Source of the DNA: Flavobacterium sp. SH_e
GTDB taxonomy: Bacteria > Bacteroidota > Bacteroidia > Flavobacteriales > Flavobacteriaceae
Length of the DNA stretch: 64,000 bases
Direction: 5' to 3'
NCBI RefSeq assembly: GCF_025717045.1
Contig: NZ_JAOVZN010000012.1
Span: 78,407-142,406 of the forward strand
Under the pieces are notes generated by a model. The model had not been told where the DNA came from. It searched no databases and saw only the letters and a program-made list of their open reading frames with translations. The position numbers and the translations under genes were made by a program. Below, one piece after another: positions 1 through 10,800 of this stretch. Position 1 is the stretch's first letter. Each line of letters opens with the position of its first letter.

Positions 1-64
1 CCAATTTTCACAAACTATTCTTCACTTTTTTTAAAAATATAATTAAATAGTTAACTATAAATGA

Positions 65-111
65 TGTGGCTGTCTCATTCAAAAATAGAAATGAGACACC
101 ACCATCTTTTT
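65..111 (+). terminator. Rho-independent terminator of a gene upstream of the window
   Basis: An inverted repeat pairs 65-79 (TGTGGCTGTCTCATT) with 90-104 (AATGAGACACCACCA), apart from one bulged base, and a run of T follows at 106-111. It probably ends transcription of a + strand gene lying before position 1. Confidence 0.6.
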
Positions 112-445
112 ACAGAACTCTAAATTTATTACTTTTTACCCTAATCTTATCCACTCTCTTTACAACCCTGTAAAGCCTCAGAACATCCATGTTAAACCGC
201 TAAGCAGCTCTTTTTTAAGCTCCATTTTTAGGCTCATCTTTACACTGTCAAAAGAAAAAAACAGGTTCTGAAACTCTTAAAAACTTTAGTCTTTTGAAAA
301 AATCATTAAGCAGATAAATTGCTAAAAACTGCTTAGAAAAATCCTAAAAAACTATGCATTTACATCGCAAAGATTGGTTCGATCTTACTCCAATTTAATC
401 ATTCAGAATACGAACAAAAATTAAAGTCAAAAACAAAATTAGAAT
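112..445. other. Gene-free leader in front of the giant-protein operon
   Basis: I see no coding sequence here. The region is AT-rich and carries two small inverted repeats: CTTTACA/TGTAAAG at 158-175, and TAAGCAG/CTGCTTA at 307-335. No clear TTTG-N19-21-TAnnTTTG promoter is visible, so the start of the operon at 446 is undefined. The bases just before the ATG are A-rich without a Shine-Dalgarno sequence, normal for Bacteroidota. Confidence 0.4.
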
Positions 446-3400
446 ATGCCAACTAATCCAATTCCTGCGGTTCCAATTCCTACAGCGAGATATTATCCGA
501 GATTGTCCGAGATAATTACTGTAGACGATTTACCAGAATTCTTATCGTTTGTCGAAGATGGTTTGAATTCCATTTTTGATAAAATCCATTACAAAAATTT
601 ACAATATTCAAAAGGATATCGTGGTGATTCTGCCTTTTACAGTCTTGATATTGTTTCAAGTACAAAATTGGCATTACCTCTTCCTTTTGGTCTAGGTTTG
701 GTTCTTAATCCAGATCTAAAAGACAATGATTCTTCTATATCATCATTTCCCATTACGTTAGAATATCAGTGGGAAATTCTGGCTTTCTTAAAAACATTCA
801 GCTCCAGCAATTTCTCTTTTTCTATGGAGGACTTTTATGCTGTGGGTCTTCAGGTTTTCCGCATCAGCGAAGAACAAGTTGTAGCTCACATGATGAATAT
901 TTTTGTGGAAGCCGAAGAAGGAAAAACAAAATACGAACAGCTTTTAGAAGATATTAATACGCTTCAAAATACTAATCTGGAATTTCCAACAAATGTAGAA
1001 CAATCCATTGGAGGTATTATTGACCTCATCAACGATAGTACTATAATTACAAAATCGATTCCGCTATTACTATTCGGAACTTACATCGCTAATGAAGGTT
1101 TTACTTTAGACGAAATCAAGCAAAAATTACAAGATTTCTACAACATTGTAGCTCCAGACGGAATCGAAGCTCACATTAAAAGAATTATTACTCCAAAAGC
1201 AAAAGCAACTTTAGCCTTAAGTGCCGGTATTGAGTTTCCAAGAAACATCTTAAAACCTGTCAACTCCGATGGAACTGATTATGGTGATGGAACTCAAAAA
1301 TCGATGTTCGTATTTGCTGAGGCACAATTGTATGCAGATACCGAAGAAGGTATTGGCTATCAATTAGAAATGGGAGGATCTCTTGCTCCTTCAAATTATG
1401 CCATGATCGGCAACACAGGTTTACTTCTTCAGTTAGATACTTTAAAAGTCGATTTAAGCAAAAAAACCAATATTTCGGAAGCTGATGCTGACGGACGCCC
1501 AAATGATTTCGTTGGAGTTTATGCTCGTGCTGTTTCAGTAACTTTTCCTTCAAAATGGTTTAATGATATTCCTAAAACGCCAGGAAGTACAGCTCCAACA
1601 CTACAAATTGGCGCATCAGATTTATTAATAGGTACAGGCGGGCTTTCTGGAAATATTTATCTCGAAACAGTGCCAAGTACAGATGGCACTTTTAGTTATT
1701 TCAACGATAAATTCAATTTTAATTATCCCATCACCATGTTCGAAAAGGACGAAAATGGTGTGGCCAATAAAAAAGAAATTGCTGATTACCAATCTTTACT
1801 TGTCTTTTTACAAGAATTGAACCGTAAAAATCTACCATACGCATTTGACTATCCATTATCATTAACGACTATTAATGATTCTACAATTTATGTTTTTACT
1901 GAGGCAAAAGATTATCAAAACTTTCTAGCAGAACTTTACGACAATACACTTTGGAAAACTATTGGTTCTGAGAAAAAAGGATTCAAAGTTGGCTTCAATA
2001 AATTTGATATTACTTTCAAACAAAATAAAGTTACGAACTCTAACATTAAAGGTGCTTTAGAAATTCCAAAACTTACAGAAAAAAATGGAGATGCATTAAA
2101 AGTCAATCTTGAAGGTCACTTAAATGATGATGGAGATTTTAACCTTACTGCTTCATTCCCAAAAGATAATAAACCAAAAGCAAATCTATTTGACCTTGTT
2201 AATATTGATTTCCACAGTTTTGAACTTGGTAAACAAGATGAAGATTACTATTTAGGAACTTCTTGTTATGTTTCTTTTCCTGAAGAAACTTTAATGGGAA
2301 GTTTATTAAAAGGAAAAGGATTTGAGGTTGAAAAATTGCGTGTGTACAGCGATGGAAATATTGAAATTGAGGGAGGATCTATTCCTATTCCAATCAGCCT
2401 TTCGGTCAATTTAGGTCCAGTTCAAATGGCAGTTACGAACATCAACTTTGGTTCAACCCAAATTAATGGCCGTAAATATAATTTCTGGGGATTTGATGGT
2501 GCTATCAGTATTAATCCGCTTGGAGTTGATGCTCGTGGCGAAGGAGTTAAATTTTATTACTCTACAGATCAGAACTCCGAAAACGGTCTTAAAAAAGATT
2601 CCTTTTTAAGAATCCAAACCATTGAAGTTGATTTAATTATCCCAGGAACTGCTACAGAAGCTTCAGCTATGGCTATTATTCACGGAATGATTTCGCTTCC
2701 TGAACCAGGAAAATCTAAAGAATTTATTGGTGAGGTTGGCTTAAAACTGCCAAAAGCAAAAATTTCTGGAAGTGTTGGCATGCGTTTTATGCCGAAATAT
2801 CCTGCCTTTTTAATTGATGCCAGTATTGAATTACCTGTTCCTATTCCGCTTGGATTCTTGGCTATTAATGCTTTTAGAGGTTTATTAGGATTTAGATATG
2901 TCGCCACCAAAGAAGCTGTAGGCTTAACTAAAGACGATTCATGGTATAAGTATTATAAACATCCAAAACCGGGTATCAACATTAAAAAATTCAGTGGCCC
3001 TCCAGACTCTATGCAGTACAATTCTCCATTTTCTATTGGAGCTGGAGCCACTTTTGGAACAGTTGCAGATGGTGGACACGTATTGTCTTTGAGAGCCATG
3101 CTTTTATTGTCTCTGCCTACTCTATTTTATATTGAAGCAGGGTTGAATGTTATTTCCTCACGATTAGGACTGATTGAAGATGACCCTAGTAATCCGCCAT
3201 TTTTTGCTATGGTTGCTTTTGGAGATGATTCATTAGAACTAGCAGCTGGAGCAGATTTTAGTATTCCAAAAGATGGCGGTCAGATATTTAAACTCACTGC
3301 ATTATTAGAAGCTGGTTTTTTCTTTAAAAATCAGAAACCTTGGTATGTTAATTTCGGAACAAAAGAGAAACCAATCGAAGCTGAAGTTTTAACCTTATTT

Positions 3401-6400
3401 AAAGCAAAAGCTTTCATCATGATTTCTGCTCAGGGAATTGAAGCTGGGGCCCGATTAGATTTTAAACTGGAGAAAAGTTTTGGTCCTGCCAAAGTCAAAT
3501 TGTGGGCTTATTTGGAAATGGGTGGAAAAATTTCATTCAAACGCCCTCAAATGGGTGGTTACATTAGTGCTGGTGGTGGAATTCAGATTAAACTCTGGAT
3601 TATTAATGTCGAAATTGCTTTAGATACGATATTTTCTGTTGAATCATTTAAACCTTTCTTGATTTATGCTAGACTAGAACTAAGTGTTCGTGTTAAGATT
3701 GCTTTTGTGAGGGTACGTAAAAATTTCACCGTTGAACTGCAATGGGATCTTAACCGAGTAGTTGATCGTACGCCATACAGCCCACTTCCTAAAGGAACTG
3801 TGGGAGACGGAGAAGATGATAGAACATTAGAAAATGTCAAAGGTGTGCATATGCTAACCAATCAGGCATTTGCTTTGGATTATTTCAAATCTGCTGGAGA
3901 AAAAGATTATGATGAAGACAAGCTTTTTCCAGACGGTACGCCAAGGCCAGAGTTTATTACATCGATAATTCCTTTAGATACTTATATTGATATTAAAACG
4001 GCTAAAGGATTAGTCCCTAGTGCTGATTTGGCTAAAAAAGTTGGAGGATATACTGGTGAGGCCAAAAACTATACTGATTTGATGCCTCCTGAAGCAACAT
4101 CTAAAGCAGGTAGACCAATACGTCAAGTTAAACACGAATATGGAATTAAATCGATCAATTTAAAATCTTGGAATGGGACTGTATGGGTAGATTATAATCC
4201 TTTTGAAGCAGTTGTACAAGATACTGAAAGAACCAATGAATTAAAGGGATTACCTTGGGCACATTGGCAAAAAGCAATTGACCAATATGATTCTATTAGA
4301 GTATTAGCAACAAATCCGTTTTCGTTTTTAAGTGCAGCCGAACCAGGATGGCATGTTCCTGAACAATTAGGAATTACGTCTACAAAACTATTTTGTGCTT
4401 CAACACAAATCGAAAAACAGCATATGGATTTCCTTAACAAACAAATTGGAAAGCGTTACTATGTGCCAATGCAGTACGAAGCTGATAAAATCAATGGTTT
4501 GTTTTTCAAACTTATTGGAGAACTTCCTGTGATTGAAGATAAATACACGCTTGAAGGTGGCGATTTCATGAGTATTACAACTGATGAAAATCCTTTTGGA
4601 TATAATCGATCATTGTCTTTTAGAAATGAAAACGAATTAGAAATTATTTTTCCTGAATCTGCTATTGATCCAGAATTAAGGCTTACAACTCAGGCTAAAG
4701 AAGTAAAAATTACAGCTTATACTGCCTTTTTTAATGATGGAGATAAATTAGTATCATACGCGCCAGCAAACTTTAGAAAAACTGAGATAGGGGCATTTTC
4801 TGCAGAACAAACGTATACGAAAGCAGAATTTGCAAAAGCGATTACCTTATATACTGAGGAAATTGATGGCCAGAAGAAAAAGATAGACAAAATTGTAATT
4901 AGTCCAGTTTCAGCAAATGCAAAACGCATTAAAGAAATCAGAAACGAAATTGCTGCATTATTTGACAATAGATATGGCGAATTATCAGGAGACAGTGAAA
5001 TGACATTAACAGATCCTGCAAAAATTATCAAATACAATTCGTTAATGACTGAATTGACAAATCTGAAATCGGATGCTGGAAATGAAAATCCTAATGCTGG
5101 AGGTAATCCAAATGCATTGACTTTTACGCATTATTATGGTTATAATGGTAGAGCTTTATATGATTTTGATCAAGTAATCAAATTTAATGATTCGTATGTA
5201 GTAACATTCCATCCAAAAGAAGATGCGAAAACTACGATTCTATTACAAGTCAATTCTGATGGTTCAATTATTAGAGAGCGTTTAATTAACGGAATTGTCA
5301 CTTCTCTTCAGGTTGTAAATGGCAATTTACTGGTAACTCAGGCTTTAAACGCAGAACAATGTAAAGGAATTGGAGAAGCAGCAATTGATCTTGACTTTAT
5401 TGTAGGATGCTCCTCTCCTATTGCTGCAACTGCAATTGTCGAAATGGATGAAGAACTAAATCCGATTTTAGGCACGCAATATTTGAATACTTATTCTTTA
5501 GGTTTCAACAAAATATTACTATTAGCAAATAATGACCTTCTTTGGATTAACAACATAGCACCGAATGAAACTCAAATCAGTTGGATTAAAAGAGATGATA
5601 GAACTGTAGTTTATCGTTCTAAAGTTAACTCAGAAGTAATTAAAGTTCTTCAGCATAACGATTCAGAATTCAGTTTGATTACTAAGGATAAAAAAGTTAT
5701 CCGTTTAAATGTCGACAATGTATCAAAAGTAATTTCTGCAACGGATACAAAAGTAATTTCTACAACTGAAGTAGTTGAAATTATCGATGCCATAGTTGCG
5801 AATAATAAAACACTCCTTTCAGTTAAATTATCGAATGGCAAGTTTGCCTTGGCGCAGATCGATGGAAATACTCTTTCATTAGTAAAAAATGACACCATTT
5901 TTGATTCGGCTGTTTATTTATCTAATCAGACATTAAATGATCATTCTGTTTTGGCTTACAATACGCATTATTTGTTTGTATTGAATGAAACTTTAACCCA
6001 AACACGATTAATTAAAAGGGAAACAAATGTAGAGGATGCTTCAATCATTCATATCCAAAATGAACCGTCTGTAAATGAAATCTTGATGCTTTCCAGCAAA
6101 CCAAAAGAGAAAGGTGTTTATTTTTCATTGTTTAGCGATGCATTTGATAACTGTTCTTTACATCCTGCCGAACAAGTTTCTGTAACTACTTCTACAACAA
6201 CTTTAACAAACGGAAGTGTCAATTATTCTGTACTGGATTTAATTAACGGATTAGATTTTAGAAAAAGCATTAAAACTTCGAACATAATTAAAACTGATGC
6301 AATTATTTGTTCAAGTCTAGTAAATACTGAAGATCCAGAACTTAATTACACTACTTATATTCAGAGAGTAGATTGGTTTAGTAAAGAAGAGTATTATCAT

Positions 6401-7855
6401 AATAAAACGATTTTGGATATTCCTGCCGTAGCTGGGCAATTACAAGCGATGAAAAATGCTGTCGAAACAACAGTACAGCCAATCTGGAGACCAAATACAA
6501 CGTATTGTTTAGATTTTACTCTAACAGATACGGTTGACGATAATAAAAAGAATCCTGTAGAATTTAAATATTATTATGGTTTTAAAACTCTTGGTCCAAT
6601 TGGGCACTTCCCGGTTAAGGATTCTCAAGCAATTGATCCTCAAAATCCGCCAGCGAAAAATGAATTGACAGCATTGTCTAAATCTCCGCTCACTTCATTA
6701 AGAAGCTATCTGGATTATAATCGTTCTTATCCAAATGCAGACGGAAGTTTATTACAGTCTAAACCTTCATTCTACGGCAATGAGCAATGTGATATTTCTT
6801 TATTCTTTACGAGTACATATACTTCTCATATGTTTAAGAATTGGGCAGAATATGAAACTGAAAGACCTGAAATTGAAGGGAAACTAAATCTTTTCATCAA
6901 AGATCCTCTGACTGATCTACTTATTGAATATCCAATAAAACCATTGGAAGAAGGTGAAGAAGAAATTGCTTATCCACAATCGATAGAAAAAGATAATGAT
7001 TTAGAGTGGACTGATGATAATGATCCTAGAATTCCATTGGGTGTTAGAATGTTAAACAATTTTATTGAAGATTCTTCTAAGACGCGATGCACTCTTGTGT
7101 TAGGAGATCCTTTAAAACCAAAATCATTAAAGTACAAAACAACTTTAACCAATTTAAAACCTTCTAAACTTTATACTGTTTTAGTCAATAACTTTTTTGA
7201 TGGTGCGCAAATAGGAATTTCAAGCGAAAGCAAAAATATCCTGGTTCATCAATTTGGATTCCAGACTTCGCGTTATGAAGATTTTAAAGAACAAGTTCAG
7301 AGTTATTTTGTTGATAAAGAAAAAACTAAAGAAGCTTTATATGATGTGAATGTTAATCTTGATCAGGAACGTATTGATGCCCTGCATTATGTAATCGCTC
7401 CTAAAAATGGTACTGCTACAAATGTATTTAGCGATTCAATGGCAACAAAATATCAGCATTTATTTGATCGTGCGACCGAAGGAATTTTAAAACTTTCTCC
7501 TCTTGATCCTGCACAGGGCACTGAGGTAAATAGAATTATTGACACAAATACTGGAGCAACGGTAGCACTTTTAGTTCGAAACCCAGAGCCTTTTAATATT
7601 CCAAAAATGCCTTTAGAAGAAATTCAAGATACTATTTCTGTTTTAGATGAATTAGAAAATCCAATATCTGGATACAGCGTACTGCACTCTAAAGATTACT
7701 CACAAGCTTTGATCATGCATAGCAGCAAAATCATTTCTGGAATAGAAAACTTGAAAATCAGGTTTAAATACAAAATGTGGAATAACGAAGGAAGTGGTCC
7801 TTTAACAAACACAATTGATACGCAGATACTGCCATTATACAATATAAATCTTTAA
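446..7855 (+). CDS. Giant beta-rich protein (2469 aa) of a putative particle/display locus
   Basis: I cannot name the function. The protein starts MPTNPIPAVPIP, has no signal peptide, lipobox, T9SS C-terminal domain or clear membrane helix. Residues about 550-1090 are dense alternating beta-strands rich in Gly, Phe and Pro (for example the motif PVPIPLGF), resembling the large DUF6603-type beta-rich proteins; this resemblance is from memory, not a search. A Lys/Glu-rich linker follows at about 1100-1560, then a region of short WD-like beta repeats (about 1570-1900) that could be a propeller. The next gene is 14 nt downstream, so the two giants are probably cotranscribed. Lack of an export signal plus downstream tail-fibre genes suggest a cytoplasmically assembled structural or cargo protein. 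Alternative: a surface protein exported by an unrecognised route. Confidence 0.55.
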   Translation: MPTNPIPAVPIPTARYYPRLSEIITVDDLPEFLSFVEDGLNSIFDKIHYKNLQYSKGYRGDSAFYSLDIVSSTKLALPLPFGLGLVLNPDLKDNDSSISSFPITLEYQWEILAFLKTFSSSNFSFSMEDFYAVGLQVFRISEEQVVAHMMNIFVEAEEGKTKYEQLLEDINTLQNTNLEFPTNVEQSIGGIIDLINDSTIITKSIPLLLFGTYIANEGFTLDEIKQKLQDFYNIVAPDGIEAHIKRIITPKAKATLALSAGIEFPRNILKPVNSDGTDYGDGTQKSMFVFAEAQLYADTEEGIGYQLEMGGSLAPSNYAMIGNTGLLLQLDTLKVDLSKKTNISEADADGRPNDFVGVYARAVSVTFPSKWFNDIPKTPGSTAPTLQIGASDLLIGTGGLSGNIYLETVPSTDGTFSYFNDKFNFNYPITMFEKDENGVANKKEIADYQSLLVFLQELNRKNLPYAFDYPLSLTTINDSTIYVFTEAKDYQNFLAELYDNTLWKTIGSEKKGFKVGFNKFDITFKQNKVTNSNIKGALEIPKLTEKNGDALKVNLEGHLNDDGDFNLTASFPKDNKPKANLFDLVNIDFHSFELGKQDEDYYLGTSCYVSFPEETLMGSLLKGKGFEVEKLRVYSDGNIEIEGGSIPIPISLSVNLGPVQMAVTNINFGSTQINGRKYNFWGFDGAISINPLGVDARGEGVKFYYSTDQNSENGLKKDSFLRIQTIEVDLIIPGTATEASAMAIIHGMISLPEPGKSKEFIGEVGLKLPKAKISGSVGMRFMPKYPAFLIDASIELPVPIPLGFLAINAFRGLLGFRYVATKEAVGLTKDDSWYKYYKHPKPGINIKKFSGPPDSMQYNSPFSIGAGATFGTVADGGHVLSLRAMLLLSLPTLFYIEAGLNVISSRLGLIEDDPSNPPFFAMVAFGDDSLELAAGADFSIPKDGGQIFKLTALLEAGFFFKNQKPWYVNFGTKEKPIEAEVLTLFKAKAFIMISAQGIEAGARLDFKLEKSFGPAKVKLWAYLEMGGKISFKRPQMGGYISAGGGIQIKLWIINVEIALDTIFSVESFKPFLIYARLELSVRVKIAFVRVRKNFTVELQWDLNRVVDRTPYSPLPKGTVGDGEDDRTLENVKGVHMLTNQAFALDYFKSAGEKDYDEDKLFPDGTPRPEFITSIIPLDTYIDIKTAKGLVPSADLAKKVGGYTGEAKNYTDLMPPEATSKAGRPIRQVKHEYGIKSINLKSWNGTVWVDYNPFEAVVQDTERTNELKGLPWAHWQKAIDQYDSIRVLATNPFSFLSAAEPGWHVPEQLGITSTKLFCASTQIEKQHMDFLNKQIGKRYYVPMQYEADKINGLFFKLIGELPVIEDKYTLEGGDFMSITTDENPFGYNRSLSFRNENELEIIFPESAIDPELRLTTQAKEVKITAYTAFFNDGDKLVSYAPANFRKTEIGAFSAEQTYTKAEFAKAITLYTEEIDGQKKKIDKIVISPVSANAKRIKEIRNEIAALFDNRYGELSGDSEMTLTDPAKIIKYNSLMTELTNLKSDAGNENPNAGGNPNALTFTHYYGYNGRALYDFDQVIKFNDSYVVTFHPKEDAKTTILLQVNSDGSIIRERLINGIVTSLQVVNGNLLVTQALNAEQCKGIGEAAIDLDFIVGCSSPIAATAIVEMDEELNPILGTQYLNTYSLGFNKILLLANNDLLWINNIAPNETQISWIKRDDRTVVYRSKVNSEVIKVLQHNDSEFSLITKDKKVIRLNVDNVSKVISATDTKVISTTEVVEIIDAIVANNKTLLSVKLSNGKFALAQIDGNTLSLVKNDTIFDSAVYLSNQTLNDHSVLAYNTHYLFVLNETLTQTRLIKRETNVEDASIIHIQNEPSVNEILMLSSKPKEKGVYFSLFSDAFDNCSLHPAEQVSVTTSTTTLTNGSVNYSVLDLINGLDFRKSIKTSNIIKTDAIICSSLVNTEDPELNYTTYIQRVDWFSKEEYYHNKTILDIPAVAGQLQAMKNAVETTVQPIWRPNTTYCLDFTLTDTVDDNKKNPVEFKYYYGFKTLGPIGHFPVKDSQAIDPQNPPAKNELTALSKSPLTSLRSYLDYNRSYPNADGSLLQSKPSFYGNEQCDISLFFTSTYTSHMFKNWAEYETERPEIEGKLNLFIKDPLTDLLIEYPIKPLEEGEEEIAYPQSIEKDNDLEWTDDNDPRIPLGVRMLNNFIEDSSKTRCTLVLGDPLKPKSLKYKTTLTNLKPSKLYTVLVNNFFDGAQIGISSESKNILVHQFGFQTSRYEDFKEQVQSYFVDKEKTKEALYDVNVNLDQERIDALHYVIAPKNGTATNVFSDSMATKYQHLFDRATEGILKLSPLDPAQGTEVNRIIDTNTGATVALLVRNPEPFNIPKMPLEEIQDTISVLDELENPISGYSVLHSKDYSQALIMHSSKIISGIENLKIRFKYKMWNNEGSGPLTNTIDTQILPLYNINL

Positions 7856-7869
7856 AAAATAAGAAAAAA

Positions 7870-10800
7870 ATGAGTTCTATAAATCTTCAGGAAAGCCAGC
7901 TCTCAGGCTGTGCCACTTATGTAGCAATTGTAGTCGACGAGTCAGGTTCGATCAATGGAAACGAAGCACAGCAAATTCGCGACGGATTATCTTTATTTAT
8001 CAATTCTCAGAAACAAAGTAATATCACACTTTCGTTAATCGGAATGTCTAACAGCGATACAGCTGTTAGACCCGATAACGTTATCCAGAAAAAAATTTCT
8101 AGTAATTATCAGGATTTTATTGATTGGATTGATTTATATGGCCTTGGCAATGAAAGCATTCAATCAGATTATTGGGCCTCTGGTTTAAATGTTGCCAAAA
8201 ACTTATCTGTTACTCCAGATATCGTTTTTGTAGTTACTGACGGTCTGCAAGTCAATAATTCTGACTATTTAAAAAATCTTTTTACGGAGTTAAATCTAAC
8301 TTCGAAAGTTTTTGTGTACGGAGTAACAAGCTCGTTTGACACTATTGAAGAACTGACAACACCGCTGACAAACTTTTTAGAAAGAACACCAGTTTTAAAA
8401 AATGATCAGACTTCTGCCTTAGATTCAGATTATATCAGAGTTCCCGATTTCAGTACTTTAGGAATTGAATTAAACAGACTTGCAACCAACTTATCTGATT
8501 TACAAATTGGCTGTTTTTCTAACGTCAGCATTATTGACGATAATTTAGTTTATCCTTCTTTAAGAAAAGGATTAAGAGTAAGTACACCATGTGGAACTTT
8601 AGTTCTAAGAAACAAGAGTAGAGTTCCACTGACTTTAAGCGGTGGAACCAAAATTCATAAAGAAAAAAATCTAAATGGGCTTATTTTTAAGCTTGACAAC
8701 TCGGTAACTATTTCAGGGAAATCTGAAGTTGAAGTTCCAATTCGAATTGAAGGGAAAGCTCTAGCTCTTGGCCATTTTTCAGCTCTAGTAGATCTAAACA
8801 GTGTTTTTAATCCTTTAGGAATAAGTATTAATTTTAATGTTGGGAGAGAATCATCAATCATTGATATTTCTTCAGAAAAAACAAATCTGCAGTCGGCCTA
8901 TTTACAAATCGCCGCAGCAGGTTCAAGAGGAATTGACAGTACAAAAGGAATTCATCTTCGATGGATGCTGACTGGCAAATTAGGTGAAAATCACCTTCCA
9001 AAAGGAGAATTGTACGATGGACAAAATTCTAATTCAAGCTTTAATAAACCTGATGATTTTGTAAAAGTCTACAGAGCACCTTACACAAAAATCAGCCAAA
9101 CAGTAGATTTAACCCAAAATCCAAATGTTGTAGACAACAAAAAAGCACTTTGGATTTATAAAACAGTAAATCCGCAAAGATCTGTATATGTTAACTTTAA
9201 AGATGATAAAAAATATAAATTAATTAAACTCGGCATCGATCCATTAACTAATCCAGTTGCTTTTATGCAAGCTTATGGAAACAGTTTAGTGGAAATTGAA
9301 ACTAAAACAGATTTATTCTTTGCTGCCGAATTAGATTTTTCATCTTCAAATGTTTCAAAAAGTGTAAAATTAGAAACTTTATCTGTTGCCGAAAACAAAA
9401 TCACCGCTTCTAAAAATGTAAGTAGCCGTAAAACCTACACTTCAGCACAACTAGACGATAAGGTTCGTGTAGTTGCTGAAAATGGAAGAAGTATTCGATT
9501 TAAAGCCAATTATTGCCTTTTAAACTCTATTCAATTTGAGTTTTATTCTGATTTCATTACTAATGCTAATGCTAACGGAGACTGGATTTTAAAAGGAAAA
9601 TATGGCCTTGAGACTGATGACTTTAAAGTTTTTGAACAGCTTGAACCAAAATTAAACACTGTTCACGGAAAATGGTTAAAATTTAATGATGGTGAATATG
9701 TAAACATTAAAAACTATAAAGCAAAATGGAACAGACCAACTGCTGAAGATGATATTACTGACGAAAACATCAAAGATATTGTTCTGAAATATATTGATTT
9801 AAGTAAATCAGATAATCCAAGGGCAGAAAAAGATATTCATTTTGGTGATCGTATCCCTATCAATGATCCAAAAGATGGAGAAGAACAGAAATACGCTGAT
9901 AATTTAACCGAAATATCGTATCTGGATATCTTAAACATTGCTGCAAACGATTATCACGTTGCACGTATGCTAGGTTTAGGTTGTTTAGATCTTGATGATG
10001 AAGTTTACAATGGCGAATATGTTTATTTAACAGAATATACCACTTTTGGAAGTTTGGAAGATGGCATAGAAGGAAAAGAAATGCAACATCTTTCGATGAG
10101 TATTCCAACTTCTATCAATACAGAGCGTATGCCTCTTCCTGTCCAATTAAGCAAAATTGTTCCTGGATTAAATGTTGATTCGAATGAAAATCCAAATAAC
10201 AGAATTACAGATCCCGAAGGTTACAGTTTTGATGGAAAAAAAAGGTATGTGAGCTTGTTTATGGATGATGTCATGGATTATGATACTGTAAATCCTAATT
10301 CAAAAAATGATTTTTTCAAATCATCATCAGAATATGATGGAAGTACTTTTACTTTCCCTTTATATTTAGGAATTGATCATAAAATTGCTTCTGAAACAAC
10401 ATGGAAAAATCCAGAACTATCGCATGATGTTGAATACAAAAGTGTCAATCAAAATCTAAAAGAATCAGAATTTGAAACTGTTCCAATTAATATTCCTGAG
10501 TCTGGTAAATCAGTTTTAAATGCTATTCAGGAACAAACAGGTGAAAACACCTATATCTATCAAGGATATGGAATTAATATTTTCTCGAGAGCTGCATCTG
10601 GTCGTCAAATCAGCATTAAATCTGATATTAAACCTGCCAATAATCTAATGCCTCCGAGCAATATGAATGCTCTTTTGGTTACAGAAGAAAATCCGTTATT
10701 GTTTACTTCTCAATCAGAACAAGAACTATTAGGCAAGATTACCGGAACAGACAAAACTTTGGTCCGAATCATGTTTGATTACTATTCTGCACAGGAATTG